From Bacillus rubiinfantis (GTDB lineage: Bacteria; Bacillota; Bacilli; Bacillales; Cytobacillaceae): a stretch of DNA of 64,000 nt. The translations under genes were made by a program, and so were the position numbers. Of this stretch, positions 47,013 through 57,264 are shown in pieces; the stretch's first letter is position 1; every line of letters starts with the position of its first letter. Below the pieces are notes generated by a model, which made no database searches, was not told where the DNA came from, and saw only the letters and a program-made list of their open reading frames with translations. The stretch lies in assembly GCA_000752035.1 (NCBI GenBank), contig CCFE01000024.1, forward strand, positions 62,001 through 126,000, given 5' to 3'.

Positions 47013-48557
47013 TTATTTCACCTCTGCTATTTCTTTTTCTTCCACCATTTCTCCATTTAAAGACCAAGTTTTTGCTTCAGTAATTTTAACTTTTACAATC
47101 TTACCAATTGCTGATTTTGGTCCAACAAAATTCACTAATTTATTTTTTGACGTATAGCCTGCAAGAACATCAGGGTTGTTCTTACTCTCACCATCTACTA
47201 GTACTTTAACTACTTGCCCCTCATATTTTTTCATGGCTTCAGCAGATAGTTCATTGACAAGATCGTTCAATTTCTGCAAGCGCTGCTTCTTCACTTCCAT
47301 TGGAACATTGTCTGCCATTTTTGCGGCTGGTGTTCCTTCCCTTGGAGAGTAAATAAAGGTATAAGCTGTTTCAAAGCCAACTTCACGATAAAGTGACATT
47401 GTTTCTTCGAACTGCTCGTCAGTTTCATTTGGATATCCGACAATAATATCGGTTGTCAAGGCAACATCAGGAATCGCTGCTTTAATTTTTCTCACAAGTT
47501 CCAAGTATTGTTCTCTTGTATATTTACGGGCCATTATCTTTAATACATCCGTTGACCCCGATTGCACTGGAAGGTGGATATGATTCATCAAATTGCCCCC
47601 CTTCGCTAATACTTCGATTAAACGGTCGTCGAAGTCACGAGGATGACTTGTAGTAAAACGAATCCGTGGGATATCAATTTTTCGAATCTCGTCCATCAAA
47701 TCGCCTAAGCCATAGTTGATATCGTCAAAATCTTTTCCATATGCATTTACATTTTGTCCTAGGAGGGTGATTTCTTGATAGCCTTGTGCAGCTAATTGAC
47801 GAACCTCTTGGATAATCTCCTCTGGACGACGGCTGCGTTCTTTACCACGTGTATATGGAACAATACAATAGGTACAGAATTTATCACAGCCATACATAAT
47901 ATTTACCCATCCCTTAATATTACCGCGGCGCTCTTTTGGCAGATTTTCAATAACGTCGCCTTCCTTTGACCATACCTCGACAACCATCTCTTTAGACATA
48001 TAGGCTTCATTTAGGATATTAGGTAAACGGTGAATATTATGTGTTCCAAAGATCATATCAACATGTTGATAGGTCTTTAGAATTTTATTCACTACCGATT
48101 CTTCTTGGGACATGCAACCGCACACACCAAGAAGCAGATCTGGTTTTTCCATTTTTAAGGCTTTCAAATGTCCAAGTTCACCAAACACTTTATTCTCCGC
48201 ATTTTCGCGGATTGCACAGGTATTGAGTAGGATTACATTGGCATCCTCTGTTCGGTCAGTCGGTTCATAGCCCAGTGCTAAAAAAATTCCTGCCATTACC
48301 TCTGTGTCATGCTCATTCATTTGGCAGCCATACGTACGTATATAAAATTTACGACCTTGGCCCATACCTTTAAATTGTTGTGGAATAGCAAAGTCATTAT
48401 GGTATTGAACATCTTCTTTACCACGCTTCTTCGCATCTTTTAATGAAGGCGCTGTGAAAACTTGAGTAAAGTATTTACTGTAATCCTTTTCGGATTTTTT
48501 GTCCGAAGAATTAGCAGTTGCTACTTGCTGACCTTCTAAGCGTTGTTTTTCATTCAT
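47013..48557 (-). CDS. miaB: MiaB, tRNA methylthiotransferase
   Basis: 514 residues from the ATG at 48557, which follows AAAGGGGAT; a longer frame opens at 48596. The N-terminal domain has three cluster cysteines ([28 protein letters not shown]), and the radical-SAM motif [15 protein letters not shown] is near residue 228. A C-terminal TRAM domain follows. It converts i6A37 to ms2i6A37 in tRNA, the step after MiaA. Confidence 0.97.
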   Translation of the reverse strand: MNEKQRLEGQQVATANSSDKKSEKDYSKYFTQVFTAPSLKDAKKRGKEDVQYHNDFAIPQQFKGMGQGRKFYIRTYGCQMNEHDTEVMAGIFLALGYEPTDRTEDANVILLNTCAIRENAENKVFGELGHLKALKMEKPDLLLGVCGCMSQEESVVNKILKTYQHVDMIFGTHNIHRLPNILNEAYMSKEMVVEVWSKEGDVIENLPKERRGNIKGWVNIMYGCDKFCTYCIVPYTRGKERSRRPEEIIQEVRQLAAQGYQEITLLGQNVNAYGKDFDDINYGLGDLMDEIRKIDIPRIRFTTSHPRDFDDRLIEVLAKGGNLMNHIHLPVQSGSTDVLKIMARKYTREQYLELVRKIKAAIPDVALTTDIIVGYPNETDEQFEETMSLYREVGFETAYTFIYSPREGTPAAKMADNVPMEVKKQRLQKLNDLVNELSAEAMKKYEGQVVKVLVDGESKNNPDVLAGYTSKNKLVNFVGPKSAIGKIVKVKITEAKTWSLNGEMVEEKEIAEVK

Positions 48558-48714
48558 GTATGAAAAATCCCCTTTCTTCATAAAATATTGGTACATTTCA
48601 AAAATTTATCGTATTGTTACTTGCACAGGTATACATAGCCTTTATCTGCACATTATTATAGTATAAAGGTTTCATTGCTTCAAAACAATAGAAAATCCAG
48701 ATGCAACAATGCGT

Positions 48715-48750
48715 AAAAAAAATCCCAGGGAAGTGATATCCCCGGGATTT
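48715..48750 (-). terminator. Terminator behind korB
   Basis: AAATCCC.GGG and CCC.GGGATTT form a strong stem (48720-48750), then eight T on the minus strand. Confidence 0.85.
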
Positions 48751-48762
48751 AGCTGTATTTCA

Positions 48763-49629
48763 TTACATAAATTCGGCAACTAGTTTGTCAAAGTGTTCTT
48801 GGTTTAGATTCAAATCTGCTTTAGTGAGCGGAGTCTCAGAATAGCCATGTACTAATTCTTGATATGATGGATGCTCACTATTTTGATAAATGAGTCCTGT
48901 CACAAGACCATTATGCTTCATTAGTGTTTGCATCGCCATTTCACGATTAGATGAATCATAACCTTCGATTTCACTTAATTTTGTAAGGTTTTCTTTAAAC
49001 CAGTCATATGTGTTAATTTTATTGTACGTAACACACGGACTAAACACATTGATTAGTGAAAAGCCTTTATGTTTAATGCCTGCTTCAATTAAGGCAACTA
49101 AGTCTTTTAAATCTGTCGAGAAACTTTGGGCAACAAAAGTCGCACCGGCTGTTAATGCCATCTCCATTGGTGAAATTGCCTGCTCAATGGAACCCGTTGG
49201 AGTTGATTTTGTTTTAAAACCAACAGCTGAACGCGGTGAAGTTTGCCCTTTTGTTAATCCATAAATTTGGTTATCCATGACAATATAAGTAATATCGATA
49301 TTACGGCGAATCGAATGAATCGTATGAGCCATTCCAATCGCATAACCATCACCGTCACCACCAGAGGCAATAACAGTCAAATCGCGATTTGCCATTTTAA
49401 CACCTTGAGCAATCGGCAAGGCACGACCATGAATACCGTGGAAACCATAAGAATTAATATATCCAGAAATACGGCCTGAACAGCCAATTCCAGAAACAAC
49501 AGCTAATTTTTCTGGTTCAAGGCCGACATTTGCCGCCGCACGTTGAATTGCAGCTTGTACAGAGAAGTCGCCACAGCCAGGACACCAGTTTGGTTTTACA
49601 TCATTACGAAAGTCTTTAAATGTGGCCAT
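48763..49629 (-). CDS. korB: 2-oxoacid:ferredoxin oxidoreductase, beta subunit
   Basis: 288 residues. Thiamine-diphosphate binding subunit with cluster cysteines in WCPGCGDFSVQAAI (about 16-29) and GIGCSGRISGYIN near 48-60, and the ThDP motif ASGGDGDGYAIG near 88-99. Together with KorA it oxidatively decarboxylates 2-oxoglutarate or another 2-oxoacid and reduces ferredoxin. The ATG follows the korA stop codon immediately. Confidence 0.94.
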   Translation of the reverse strand: MATFKDFRNDVKPNWCPGCGDFSVQAAIQRAAANVGLEPEKLAVVSGIGCSGRISGYINSYGFHGIHGRALPIAQGVKMANRDLTVIASGGDGDGYAIGMAHTIHSIRRNIDITYIVMDNQIYGLTKGQTSPRSAVGFKTKSTPTGSIEQAISPMEMALTAGATFVAQSFSTDLKDLVALIEAGIKHKGFSLINVFSPCVTYNKINTYDWFKENLTKLSEIEGYDSSNREMAMQTLMKHNGLVTGLIYQNSEHPSYQELVHGYSETPLTKADLNLNQEHFDKLVAEFM

Positions 49630-51366
49630 TTAGAACAACTCCTTACATTTTGAATGAACTTCATGAGGCAGGAATGGATTTCCGTCATATTTTACAAACT
49701 TAGTAATTTTCTCAGCATAACCAACATTCATCTTAATAATATTTGCTAACTGTCCTGTAGCATTGTTTTCAACTACTAATACCTTTTTCGCTGAACGAAC
49801 TAATGGCAGCAGTTCATCAGTTGGGAACGGATGAATCAAGCGAATATGTGCATGATTAGCTTTTATTCCATCTTTTTCAAGACGTCCCATTGCTTCTTCG
49901 ATAGCACCGCGAGTAGAGTTAAAACCAATAATTAGTACATCAGCTTCCTCATGAGGTGCATTTTTATACACAGGTGTATTAAAACGAATATTCTCAATTT
50001 TGCGTAAGCGTTTATCCATTTGCGAAATACGATTGGAAGCTAGTTCTGATGGCTTACCAGTTTCAGCATGTTCAACACCAGTTACGTGATGGATTCCGTT
50101 TTTCGTTCCAGGAATCGTACGCGGAGAAATTCCATCATCTGTTACTTCATAACGTTTGAAATAACCCTTGTTAGGAATCTCTGGAAGCTCTTCAGTGACT
50201 AGTTTACCGCGGCGAATTTCTACTTTTGAACCATCAAGCGGCTCAACTGTTTGTTTTCCAAGTGATAATTGCAGATCGGATAATACGATGACAGGACATT
50301 GATATTCTTCAGCTAGGTTGAAAGCTTCTGCAGTATCATAGAAAGCCTCTTCCACAGTACTAGGTGCCAAAACAATCTTCGGAATTTCCCCGTGTGTGCT
50401 GTAAATCATCGCCATAAGGTCAGATTGCTCTTGCTTTGTTGGTAAACCAGTAGAAGGACCACCGCGTTGAGTATCAACAATAACAATCGGCACTTCCGTA
50501 ATACCTGCTAAACCAATTGCTTCTGTTTTCAGAGATAATCCTGGGCCAGAAGATGCAGTTAGCGCACGAACTCCACCATAAGCGGCACCAATCGTCATTG
50601 TACAAGCGGCAATTTCATCTTCCGTTTGGATAACAGTCCCACCAAGTGCTGGTAATTTTTTGATTAAATATTCCATAATATCGGAAGCTGGCGTAATTGG
50701 ATAAGCGGCCATGAAGCGGCAGCCTCCTGCAAGTGCACCTAATGCAATGGCATCGTTTCCAATCATGAACATACGATGTTTTCCATCCGCCTTAGCCAAC
50801 TGCATTGTTGGAACATTACCAGTCATTTTTTCTTTTGTATAGTTATAACCTGCTTTAATTGCTTCCATATTTTTAGCTACAACTTGGTCGCCCTTTTTAC
50901 CAAAAATTTCTCTTACGACCTCTTCAAATACTTCAATCTCTAAATCTAGGACAGCTGATGTAGCTCCAATTGCTACCATGTTTTTCATTAAAGATGTGCC
51001 CAATTCTGTTGCAATTTCCGTAAAAGGCACTGCATATAGTGCTGCATCAGTATCGTCAGGCTTTTTCGGATTGAACTTAGCATCAGCAAGGATGAATCCA
51101 TTACTGTGTAGCTCTTTGTAGTTTAAATCAATAGTTTCCTGGTCAAATGCCACAAGGATATCTAGATCATCAGAAATAGAACGAACTTGTGTTGTACTCA
51201 CTCTAATTTTATTGTTGGTATGGCCACCCTTAATACGAGATGAAAAGTGGCGATAACCATACAGGTAATATCCCAGGCGATTCAGTGCAATAGCAAAGAT
51301 TTCTCCAGTGCTCTCAATGCCTTCCCCTTGTTGCCCGCCAACTTTCCATGAAAGTTGATTGATCAT
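49630..51366 (-). CDS. korA: 2-oxoacid:ferredoxin oxidoreductase, alpha subunit (gamma-alpha fusion)
   Basis: 578 residues. The N-terminal gamma-type domain (WKVGGQQGEGIESTGEIFAIAL) runs to about residue 180, followed by the pyrimidine-binding alpha domain with AAYPITPASDIMEYL near 218 and TASSGPGLSLKTEAIGLA near 265. The fused arrangement matches the KorA type common in Bacillaceae. It adds a ferredoxin-linked step beside the NAD-linked 2-oxoacid dehydrogenases. Confidence 0.94.
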   Translation of the reverse strand: MINQLSWKVGGQQGEGIESTGEIFAIALNRLGYYLYGYRHFSSRIKGGHTNNKIRVSTTQVRSISDDLDILVAFDQETIDLNYKELHSNGFILADAKFNPKKPDDTDAALYAVPFTEIATELGTSLMKNMVAIGATSAVLDLEIEVFEEVVREIFGKKGDQVVAKNMEAIKAGYNYTKEKMTGNVPTMQLAKADGKHRMFMIGNDAIALGALAGGCRFMAAYPITPASDIMEYLIKKLPALGGTVIQTEDEIAACTMTIGAAYGGVRALTASSGPGLSLKTEAIGLAGITEVPIVIVDTQRGGPSTGLPTKQEQSDLMAMIYSTHGEIPKIVLAPSTVEEAFYDTAEAFNLAEEYQCPVIVLSDLQLSLGKQTVEPLDGSKVEIRRGKLVTEELPEIPNKGYFKRYEVTDDGISPRTIPGTKNGIHHVTGVEHAETGKPSELASNRISQMDKRLRKIENIRFNTPVYKNAPHEEADVLIIGFNSTRGAIEEAMGRLEKDGIKANHAHIRLIHPFPTDELLPLVRSAKKVLVVENNATGQLANIIKMNVGYAEKITKFVKYDGNPFLPHEVHSKCKELF

Positions 51367-51782
51367 TACTTACACCCCTTTGGATATGTAAAAAATAATA
51401 ACTGAATCAATAATAGTGTAGCACTTTTCCGAGTAAATCACTAGAAATTAGTCTATTTTAATAGTAAATAGATAAAAACTAGAATAAAGGATACGTACTA
51501 AACGCTTACAATTCTAGACCTATGTGTAAAAAATTGCAACCCTTTAGCCTTAAATATTGTCTAAAATATGAATATTTTTTTATTATTCCAAATCAGCCCT
51601 TTTTATCACCGGTAAATTCGCTAAAAAACTGAGGAATTTCCTGATATACATAGATTTCCAGTCGTTTTTCGCTTCCTAAATGGACATATTTTAAAAACAT
51701 CCTTTTTATTGTAAAATAATAATTTCGTTGGGTAAATGTATATCTATACTAATTGATTGGCCTTTAAACGAAATTGTTCAAC
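51367..51782. promoter_or_regulatory. Upstream region of korAB with a candidate promoter
   Basis: About 415 AT-rich bases without a gene. On the minus strand TTTACT (51437-51432) and TATTAT (51415-51410), spacer 16 nt, could be the korA promoter. The rest shows nothing that I recognise. Confidence 0.4.
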
Positions 51783-51816
51783 AAAAAAACCTGCTTGTTA
51801 AAAAAACAACCAGGTT
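51783..51816 (-). terminator. Terminator behind spoVS
   Basis: AACCTG and CAGGTT, extended by TTGTT/AACAA (51788-51816), followed by seven T on the minus strand. Confidence 0.8.
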
Positions 51817-51845
51817 TTACAACATGTTTTATAATAGAATTTTTC

Positions 51846-52106
51846 TCAACGTGGCTCTACAATTAACTTAATGGCTGTTCGTTCTTCTCCGTCAATTAAA
51901 ATATCTGTAAATGCCGGAACACAAATCAAATCAACCCCGCTAGGTGCTACAAATCCTCGAGCAATGGCTACTGCCTTTACGGCTTGATTCAATGCACCCG
52001 CTCCAATCGCCTGTATTTCTGCCGCACCTCTTTCACGCAGAACTCCGGCAAGTGCACCAGCTACAGAATTAGGATTAGATTTTGCTGAAACTTTTAATAT
52101 TTCCAT
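51846..52106 (-). CDS. spoVS: Stage V sporulation protein S
   Basis: 86 residues, almost invariant in Bacillaceae: MEILKVSAKSNPNSVAGAL, the central ALNQAVKAVAIARGF, and the end IDGEERTAIKLIVEPR. SpoVS is a small dimeric protein of the Alba-like fold with a role in septation control and coat assembly. It lies upstream of korA as in related genomes. Confidence 0.98.
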   Translation of the reverse strand: MEILKVSAKSNPNSVAGALAGVLRERGAAEIQAIGAGALNQAVKAVAIARGFVAPSGVDLICVPAFTDILIDGEERTAIKLIVEPR

Positions 52107-52245
52107 TCCTAGCTCCCCCTTGTAAAATCCCGATTCCGCATGAGTAACTTCATGAACAAATCAGGTATATAACATTCCACTGTTACTATATTCACGAAAA
52201 ATTTGTAATATTCCAGCTTGGACAAAAAAGAATAAAGTGAAACTT

Positions 52246-52374
52246 CCATCAGTGGGGGTTTTCTTCATCCCCCACTGATGGTTAGCTGAACCAATCGGAC
52301 CTTTACGGGCAGTTGATCCCTCACCTAGATTCCTTATAGACTCGTAATCTTGAGGTGGGGGTCTTACTGCCCGT
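52246..52374. repeat. Two-hairpin structured element between spoVS and ymdB
   Basis: Hairpin 1 is a perfect 13-bp stem (CCATCAGTGGGGG at 52246-52258 with CCCCCACTGATGG at 52269-52281). Hairpin 2 is nested: ACGGGCAGT (52305-52313) with ACTGCCCGT (52366-52374), then CCC.CACCT with AGGTG.GGG, then AGATT with AATCT. There is no T-run, so it is not a simple terminator. It could be a repeated palindromic unit or a structured RNA; only one copy is in the window. Confidence 0.6.
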
Positions 52375-52389
52375 TAAGGCGGGATAAAC

Positions 52390-52436
52390 AAAAAAAAGCC
52401 AGGAACCATCCATAATATTACTAAATGGTTTCTGGC
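52390..52436 (-). terminator. Terminator behind ymdB
   Basis: GCCAG.AACCAT and ATGGTT.CTGGC form an 11-bp stem with one mismatch (52398-52436), then eight T on the minus strand, 9 nt after the ymdB stop. Confidence 0.85.
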
Positions 52437-52444
52437 ACATTCTA

Positions 52445-53242
52445 TTATGAATAAAACGGATGATCGTCATTAATAAGAATCGGTTGGATTTGTTTAGCTA
52501 GTCCCGTCTTCTGATCCAAATCAATGACGACGGCACTTAATTGGGTTCTCCCATTTTTAGGCACTTCGAAACGAACTGGAAGACTAGTTAGGAAGCGCTT
52601 TAGAACCACATCTTTTTCCATCCCTAGTATCCCATCATACGGACCAGTCATGCCCACATCAGATAAATAGGCAGTTCCAGCTGGCAAGATACGATGGTCA
52701 GCCGTTTGGACATGCGTATGGGTACCAATTACTGCTGAAACCCTTCCATCAAGGTACCACCCTAATGCTTGTTTCTCACTCGTTACTTCTGCATGAAAGT
52801 CTACAAAGATAAACGGAGTCCTCTCTTTTGCAATTGCGATTAATTCATCAGCTTTCGTAAACGGGCAATCAATTGGGTTCATAAAAGTGCGGCCCTGTAA
52901 GTTTATAACTGCAACTTCCAACTGATTAAATTTTAAAAAAATTATTCCCTTACCTGGATTGTTTTTTGGAAAGTTTGCTGGCCGTACCAAATATTTTGCC
53001 TCATCAATAAACTCAAAAATTTCGCGATTGTCCCATGTGTGATTACCAAGGGTTATTGCTTGAGCACCTAGTTCCAAAAAATCCCGGTAGATTCTTTCCG
53101 TAATACCCTTTCCCCCCGCAGCGTTTTCCCCATTTATTAAAGTAATCTGCGGACCATATTTTTCTTTTAATTTTGGTAAAAACTCCTTTACCATATCTCT
53201 TCCTGGCGATCCTACAACGTCGCCGATAAAAAGCAGCCTCAT
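52445..53242 (-). CDS. ymdB: YmdB, metallophosphoesterase
   Basis: 265 residues of the YmdB/TIGR00282 family. Metal-binding motifs are complete: FIGDVVGSPGR at 5-15, NGENAAGG near 37-44, GNHTWDN near 66-72, FVDFHAE near 147-153 and GTHTHVQTAD near 173-182. YmdB is a phosphodiesterase (2',3'-cyclic nucleotides in vitro) that affects early adaptive genes, biofilm and nanotubes in B. subtilis. It is downstream of rny. Confidence 0.96.
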   Translation of the reverse strand: MRLLFIGDVVGSPGRDMVKEFLPKLKEKYGPQITLINGENAAGGKGITERIYRDFLELGAQAITLGNHTWDNREIFEFIDEAKYLVRPANFPKNNPGKGIIFLKFNQLEVAVINLQGRTFMNPIDCPFTKADELIAIAKERTPFIFVDFHAEVTSEKQALGWYLDGRVSAVIGTHTHVQTADHRILPAGTAYLSDVGMTGPYDGILGMEKDVVLKRFLTSLPVRFEVPKNGRTQLSAVVIDLDQKTGLAKQIQPILINDDHPFYS

Positions 53243-53287
53243 TTAAGTTTCCTTTCAAATAAAGATTTCTATTCCTATAACGTAATG

Positions 53288-53311
53288 AAAGCGGTGCAAG
53301 TGCACCGCTTT
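53288..53311 (-). terminator. Hairpin at the end of rny
   Basis: AAAGCGGTGC and GCACCGCTTT, perfect 10-bp stem with 4-nt loop that starts in the rny stop codon. The T-run behind it is short, so part of transcription may continue into ymdB. Confidence 0.6.
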
Positions 53312-54869
53312 ATTTTGCATATTCAACAGCCCGTGTTTCTCGGATTACTGTGACTTTTATATGTCCCGGATAATCAAGTTCATCCTCAATCCGTTTGCGA
53401 ATGTCACGTGCTAAACGATGTGCGGCAAGATCATCAATTGCATCCGGTCGAACGATAATCCGTACTTCACGCCCAGCCTGTATAGCAAATGATTTTTCCA
53501 CACCTTCATAAGACTCAGAAATTTCCTCAAGTCTTTCCAAACGGCGAATATAGTTTTCTAACGTTTCACTTCTTGCACCCGGCCTTGCGGCTGAAAGAGC
53601 ATCAGCAGCGGCAACAAGCACAGCAATAATTGATGTAGGTGCCGTATCGCCATGGTGAGAAGCAATACTGTTAATAACCACTGGGTGTTCTTTGTATTTC
53701 GTTGCAAGTTCAACACCAATTTCGACATGGCTTCCTTCAACTTCATGGTCAATTGCTTTACCAATATCATGAAGCAAACCAGCACGTCTTGCTAATGTTT
53801 CATCTTGTCCAAGTTCAGCTGCCAACAACCCTGAGAGCTGGGCAACTTCCATTGAATGCTTTAATACATTTTGACCGTAGCTTGTACGGAACTTTAAGCG
53901 CCCAAGTATCTTAATCAAATCCGGATGTAAACCATGGACACCCACTTCAAATGTAGTTTGTTCTCCAACTTCGCGAATATACTCATCTACTTCGCGTCTT
54001 GATTTTTCAACCATTTCCTCAATTCTTGCCGGATGGATACGACCATCCTGTACTAGTTTCTCAAGTGCTAAACGAGCAGTTTCCCGTCGGATAGGGTCAA
54101 ACCCCGATAAGATAACAGCCTCAGGAGTATCATCAATAATTAAATCAATTCCTGTTAATGTCTCTAATGTACGAATATTACGTCCTTCACGACCAATTAT
54201 TCGTCCCTTCATCTCATCATTAGGTAAATTGACGACTGAGACAGTTGTTTCTGCAACGTGATCAGCAGCACAACGCTGAATGGCAAGCGACAAAATTTCT
54301 TTTGCTTTTTTATCTGCTTCCTCTTTTGCACGATTTTCACTTTCCTTTATCATCATTGCAGTTTCATAGGAAAGTTCTTTCTCCATTCTTTCGAGAATAA
54401 TCGTCCTCGCTTCTTCACGTGTCAAGCTCGAGATTCGTTCGAGTTCTGATTGCTGTGTTTTCACCAACTCGTCCACTTTGCTTTCCATCTCTTCAATATG
54501 CTGTTGTCTTTGATTTAGAGAATCATCCTTCTTTTCTAAAAGATTTTCACGCTTGTTTAACGTTTCCTCTTTTCGGTCTAAATTCTCTTCTCTTTGCAGT
54601 AAACGGTTTTCTTGTTTTTGCATTTCATTTCTTCGTTCACGGATATCACGTTCAGCTTCAGTTCGAAGCTTGTGAATTTCATCCTTTGCTTCAAGCAGTG
54701 CTTCTTTTTTCAATGCATCTGCGTCACGTTTTGCATCATCAATAATTTGTTCCGCTGCATTTTTTGCACCTGCTACTTTTGCTTCGGCAATGGATTTATG
54801 AACAAAATAGCCAACAACGGCACCGACGATAAGGCCAAGCAAAATGGAGATGATTGTGATTGGATCCAT
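53310..54869 (-). CDS. rny: Ribonuclease Y
   Basis: 519 residues from the ATG at 54869 behind GAGGAGGTG; a longer frame opens at 54983 and was rejected. N-terminal membrane helix (about 5-25), long coiled coil (about 30-190), a KH domain with [14 protein letters not shown] near 220, and an HD domain with [15 protein letters not shown] near 355. RNase Y is the main initiating endonuclease of mRNA decay, held at the membrane. RicA (ymcA) encoded in this window helps direct it. Confidence 0.97.
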   Translation of the reverse strand: MDPITIISILLGLIVGAVVGYFVHKSIAEAKVAGAKNAAEQIIDDAKRDADALKKEALLEAKDEIHKLRTEAERDIRERRNEMQKQENRLLQREENLDRKEETLNKRENLLEKKDDSLNQRQQHIEEMESKVDELVKTQQSELERISSLTREEARTIILERMEKELSYETAMMIKESENRAKEEADKKAKEILSLAIQRCAADHVAETTVSVVNLPNDEMKGRIIGREGRNIRTLETLTGIDLIIDDTPEAVILSGFDPIRRETARLALEKLVQDGRIHPARIEEMVEKSRREVDEYIREVGEQTTFEVGVHGLHPDLIKILGRLKFRTSYGQNVLKHSMEVAQLSGLLAAELGQDETLARRAGLLHDIGKAIDHEVEGSHVEIGVELATKYKEHPVVINSIASHHGDTAPTSIIAVLVAAADALSAARPGARSETLENYIRRLERLEEISESYEGVEKSFAIQAGREVRIIVRPDAIDDLAAHRLARDIRKRIEDELDYPGHIKVTVIRETRAVEYAK

Positions 54870-55139
54870 CCTTACACCTCCTCTTGCTATGAACTTTTTA
54901 CGTTTTTTTAAGTGTCGGCATGTACATTGTTTAGACTCAACATACAGCAAGCACCAAGGCTTTTCACATTGTAATATTACCAAAAATGTAAAATATACAT
55001 GTTAATTGTAATTGTGTGATAAACCATTGTCAAGGTTTACCCCTGTTGCCTTTTTCAAATATTTTGAAATTGAAAGGTATAAAACTTACTAGAATGAATT
55101 TTTTATGTATAAAAGCAGTTAAACTTAAAGCGTATTATG
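54870..55139 (-). promoter_or_regulatory. rny: rny upstream region with SigA promoter
   Basis: TTGACA (55033-55028) and TACAAT (55010-55005) on the minus strand, spacer 17 nt, give a strong promoter about 135 nt before the start. The long leader could be regulated, but I see no riboswitch. Confidence 0.7.
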
Positions 55140-55173
55140 GGTAGGGCAAAGCCAATACTGGCTTTGCCCTACC
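55140..55173 (-). terminator. Long hairpin behind recA
   Basis: GGTAGGGCAAAGCC and GGCTTTGCCCTACC, a perfect 14-bp stem with a 6-nt loop, 4 nt after the recA stop. No T-run follows, so it may protect the 3' end rather than terminate by itself. Confidence 0.55.
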
Positions 55174-55176
55174 TTA

Positions 55177-57196
55177 TTAATCTAATAATTCAAATTGTTC
55201 ATCATCGCTGTTTTCGGTAACAACCTTTTCCTCATCCAAACCGTAATGTTCACGAATCTTTTGTTGAATTTCAAGGCGCAATTCAGGATTTTCCTTTAAA
55301 AATAACTTCGCATTTTCACGGCCTTGTCCAAGTCTTTCATCGTTGTAGGAATACCATGAACCGCTCTTTTGAACAATATCCAATTCAGAACCGATATCAA
55401 TAATCTCGCCTTCCTTAGATATTCCTTCTCCATACATAATATCGACTTCGGCAGTCCTGAATGGCGGCGCTACTTTGTTTTTAACGACTTTAATTTTAGT
55501 TTTATTCCCGACCATGTCATTGCCTTGCTTTAATGTTTCAGCACGGCGAACTTCCAAGCGAATCGTCGAGTAAAACTTCAGCGCGCGACCCCCAGGAGTT
55601 GTCTCGGGATTACCAAACATAACTCCTACTTTTTCCCTAATTTGGTTTATAAACACAGCGATTGTCTTTGATTTATTAATCGCACCTGAAAGCTTACGAA
55701 GGGCTTGCGACATGAGGCGCGCTTGAAGACCTACGTGAGCGTCCCCCATTTCACCTTCAATTTCAGCTTTTGGTACTAGTGCAGCAACAGAGTCAATAAC
55801 GATAATATCTACTGCACCGCTCCGTACAAGCGCTTCGGCAATTTCAAGCGCCTGCTCACCCGTATCAGGCTGAGACAGCAACAGTTCATCAATATTAACC
55901 CCTAATTTCTGTGCATAAGCAGGATCCAGGGATAGCGATAGGTAACAGACATCCTCGGCTTACCCGTTAGGAGCTATTTTCCCCCGCCTCACACCGTACG
56001 TGCGAGTTTCCCCGCATACGGCGTTCCATCAATAGTTATGCGATTTGCTTGACTAATTTTTCTGTACTTGGTCTCGACAAGTTCTTGTACCCCCTTCAAC
56101 CGTGTATTACTACACGAAACGCTTTGAAGAATTGCAGGTTTTAGTCAGTTGTGCTCATTGAAATCGATTATTTACCTCGATTCCTTAACGGCTTCCTTGT
56201 CAGTTTAGTCGCAAATCTACTCTTGTAACATAACTACTAACTATGCCCCTTCGGTCCACACCTTATTATCAGTGCTTCATACCTACTACGGGCTGCTGCC
56301 ACCGAGATTCATCAGCCATTTCCTACTGATTAGTGTCATTGGTTCCGCAACCTTGGCATCCACTTCTCGGCTTCATTTGTTCCGTATGACTTAGCTTTAC
56401 ATATTCCCTTAGCGTCCAACTCTAACCCGCCAGCAAAGAATTCAACCATTGCGAGAGGTTTAAATTCTCGAATAACCTATACTGGTTATACACAGATTTT
56501 GCAAACACGAATACAAAATCCACTACTGGTCATCCGTTCGGATGTGAGTACCTTCATTTTGGTATCTCCACGCCTTTCGAGTCGTACTTCCGTTGGTTCG
56601 TTCCAGTCCAGAGGACTCTCTACGCATAGGAATTTTATAGCCCCCCGACTACTCCTGGACCATCTCAGGTCAAGTTTCGCCGTCCTCTCCGAGCTTCACA
56701 CCATGATAAACGCGGATTTATCACAGCATGTCGGGGTATTAGGGTAGGAATGCTCGCATTCATCCTAAGCAGGTATTTCACCTGCCAAATTAGTCATACA
56801 GTTCGAGAGTAACCACAGGTTTTCATGGAGGTTTTTAGCCTCCGTGGTCTTTACTCGGCTAAGCTTTAGCCCACTGTTTCCAATGGATTTAACTTAGCAA
56901 CAAATCGCACCATGTTCAGCATCAATAAACGCAGCTTGTCCACCTGCTGCCTGCACCTCTGCAATCGCATGCAGGGCAACAGTGGTTTTACCAGAGCTTT
57001 CTGGTCCGTAAATCTCAATAATCCGTCCGCGAGGATATCCACCTACGCCTAGTGCTGCGTCGAGTGCCAGGGATCCGCTTGGCACGGTGGAAATTTTCGT
57101 TTCCGCCTGTTCTCCCATTCTCATAATGGAACCTTTGCCAAATTGTTTTTCTATTTGTTTTAGCGCCATTTCTAACGCGGCCTTGCGGTCACTCAC
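55177..57196 (-). CDS. recA: RecA recombinase, split by a group II intron (exons 57196-56911 and 55931-55177)
   Basis: Exon 1 (286 nt) encodes residues 1-95 plus one base, with the Walker A motif [11 protein letters not shown] near 66. Exon 2 (755 nt) begins with the other two bases of an alanine codon and encodes the rest: [11 protein letters not shown], Walker [11 protein letters not shown], loop L1 GEMGDAHVG, and the loop L2 region [20 protein letters not shown]. Joined, they give 346 residues, the usual length. RecA forms the filament for recombination and triggers LexA cleavage. Read without splicing, exon 1 would stop after HGAICC, so the gene should work only if the intron is removed. 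Confidence 0.95.
55932..56910 (-). mobile_element. ORF-less group II intron inside recA (979 nt)
   Basis: The 5' end reads GTGCGATTTG and the 3' end CTATCGCTAT, matching the GUGYG and AY boundaries of group II introns. Domain V is at 56023-55992: 8-bp and 5-bp stems around the two-base AC bulge, with a GAAA tetraloop; its catalytic triad position reads CGC. The likely branch-point A is 55939, 8 nt from the 3' end. UAUGUU at 56232-56227 can pair as EBS1 with AACATG (IBS1), the last six bases of exon 1. No reverse transcriptase/maturase frame is present, so movement, and perhaps splicing, needs help in trans. Confidence 0.93.
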
Positions 57197-57264
57197 AAAT
57201 AGACCTCCTTTTATAATAAAATTTTTAATGATTGCTGGAATCTACTAAAACGAAACCTACTAAT

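Noticed and set aside
56499..56747. 82-codon plus-strand frame inside the recA intron
   Set aside because: It is antisense to the structured intron RNA, lacks a ribosome site and has no reverse transcriptase motif.
55932..56910. recA inactivated by an insertion sequence
   Set aside because: There is no transposase, terminal inverted repeat or target duplication. Group II boundaries and domain V are present and exact excision restores the frame.
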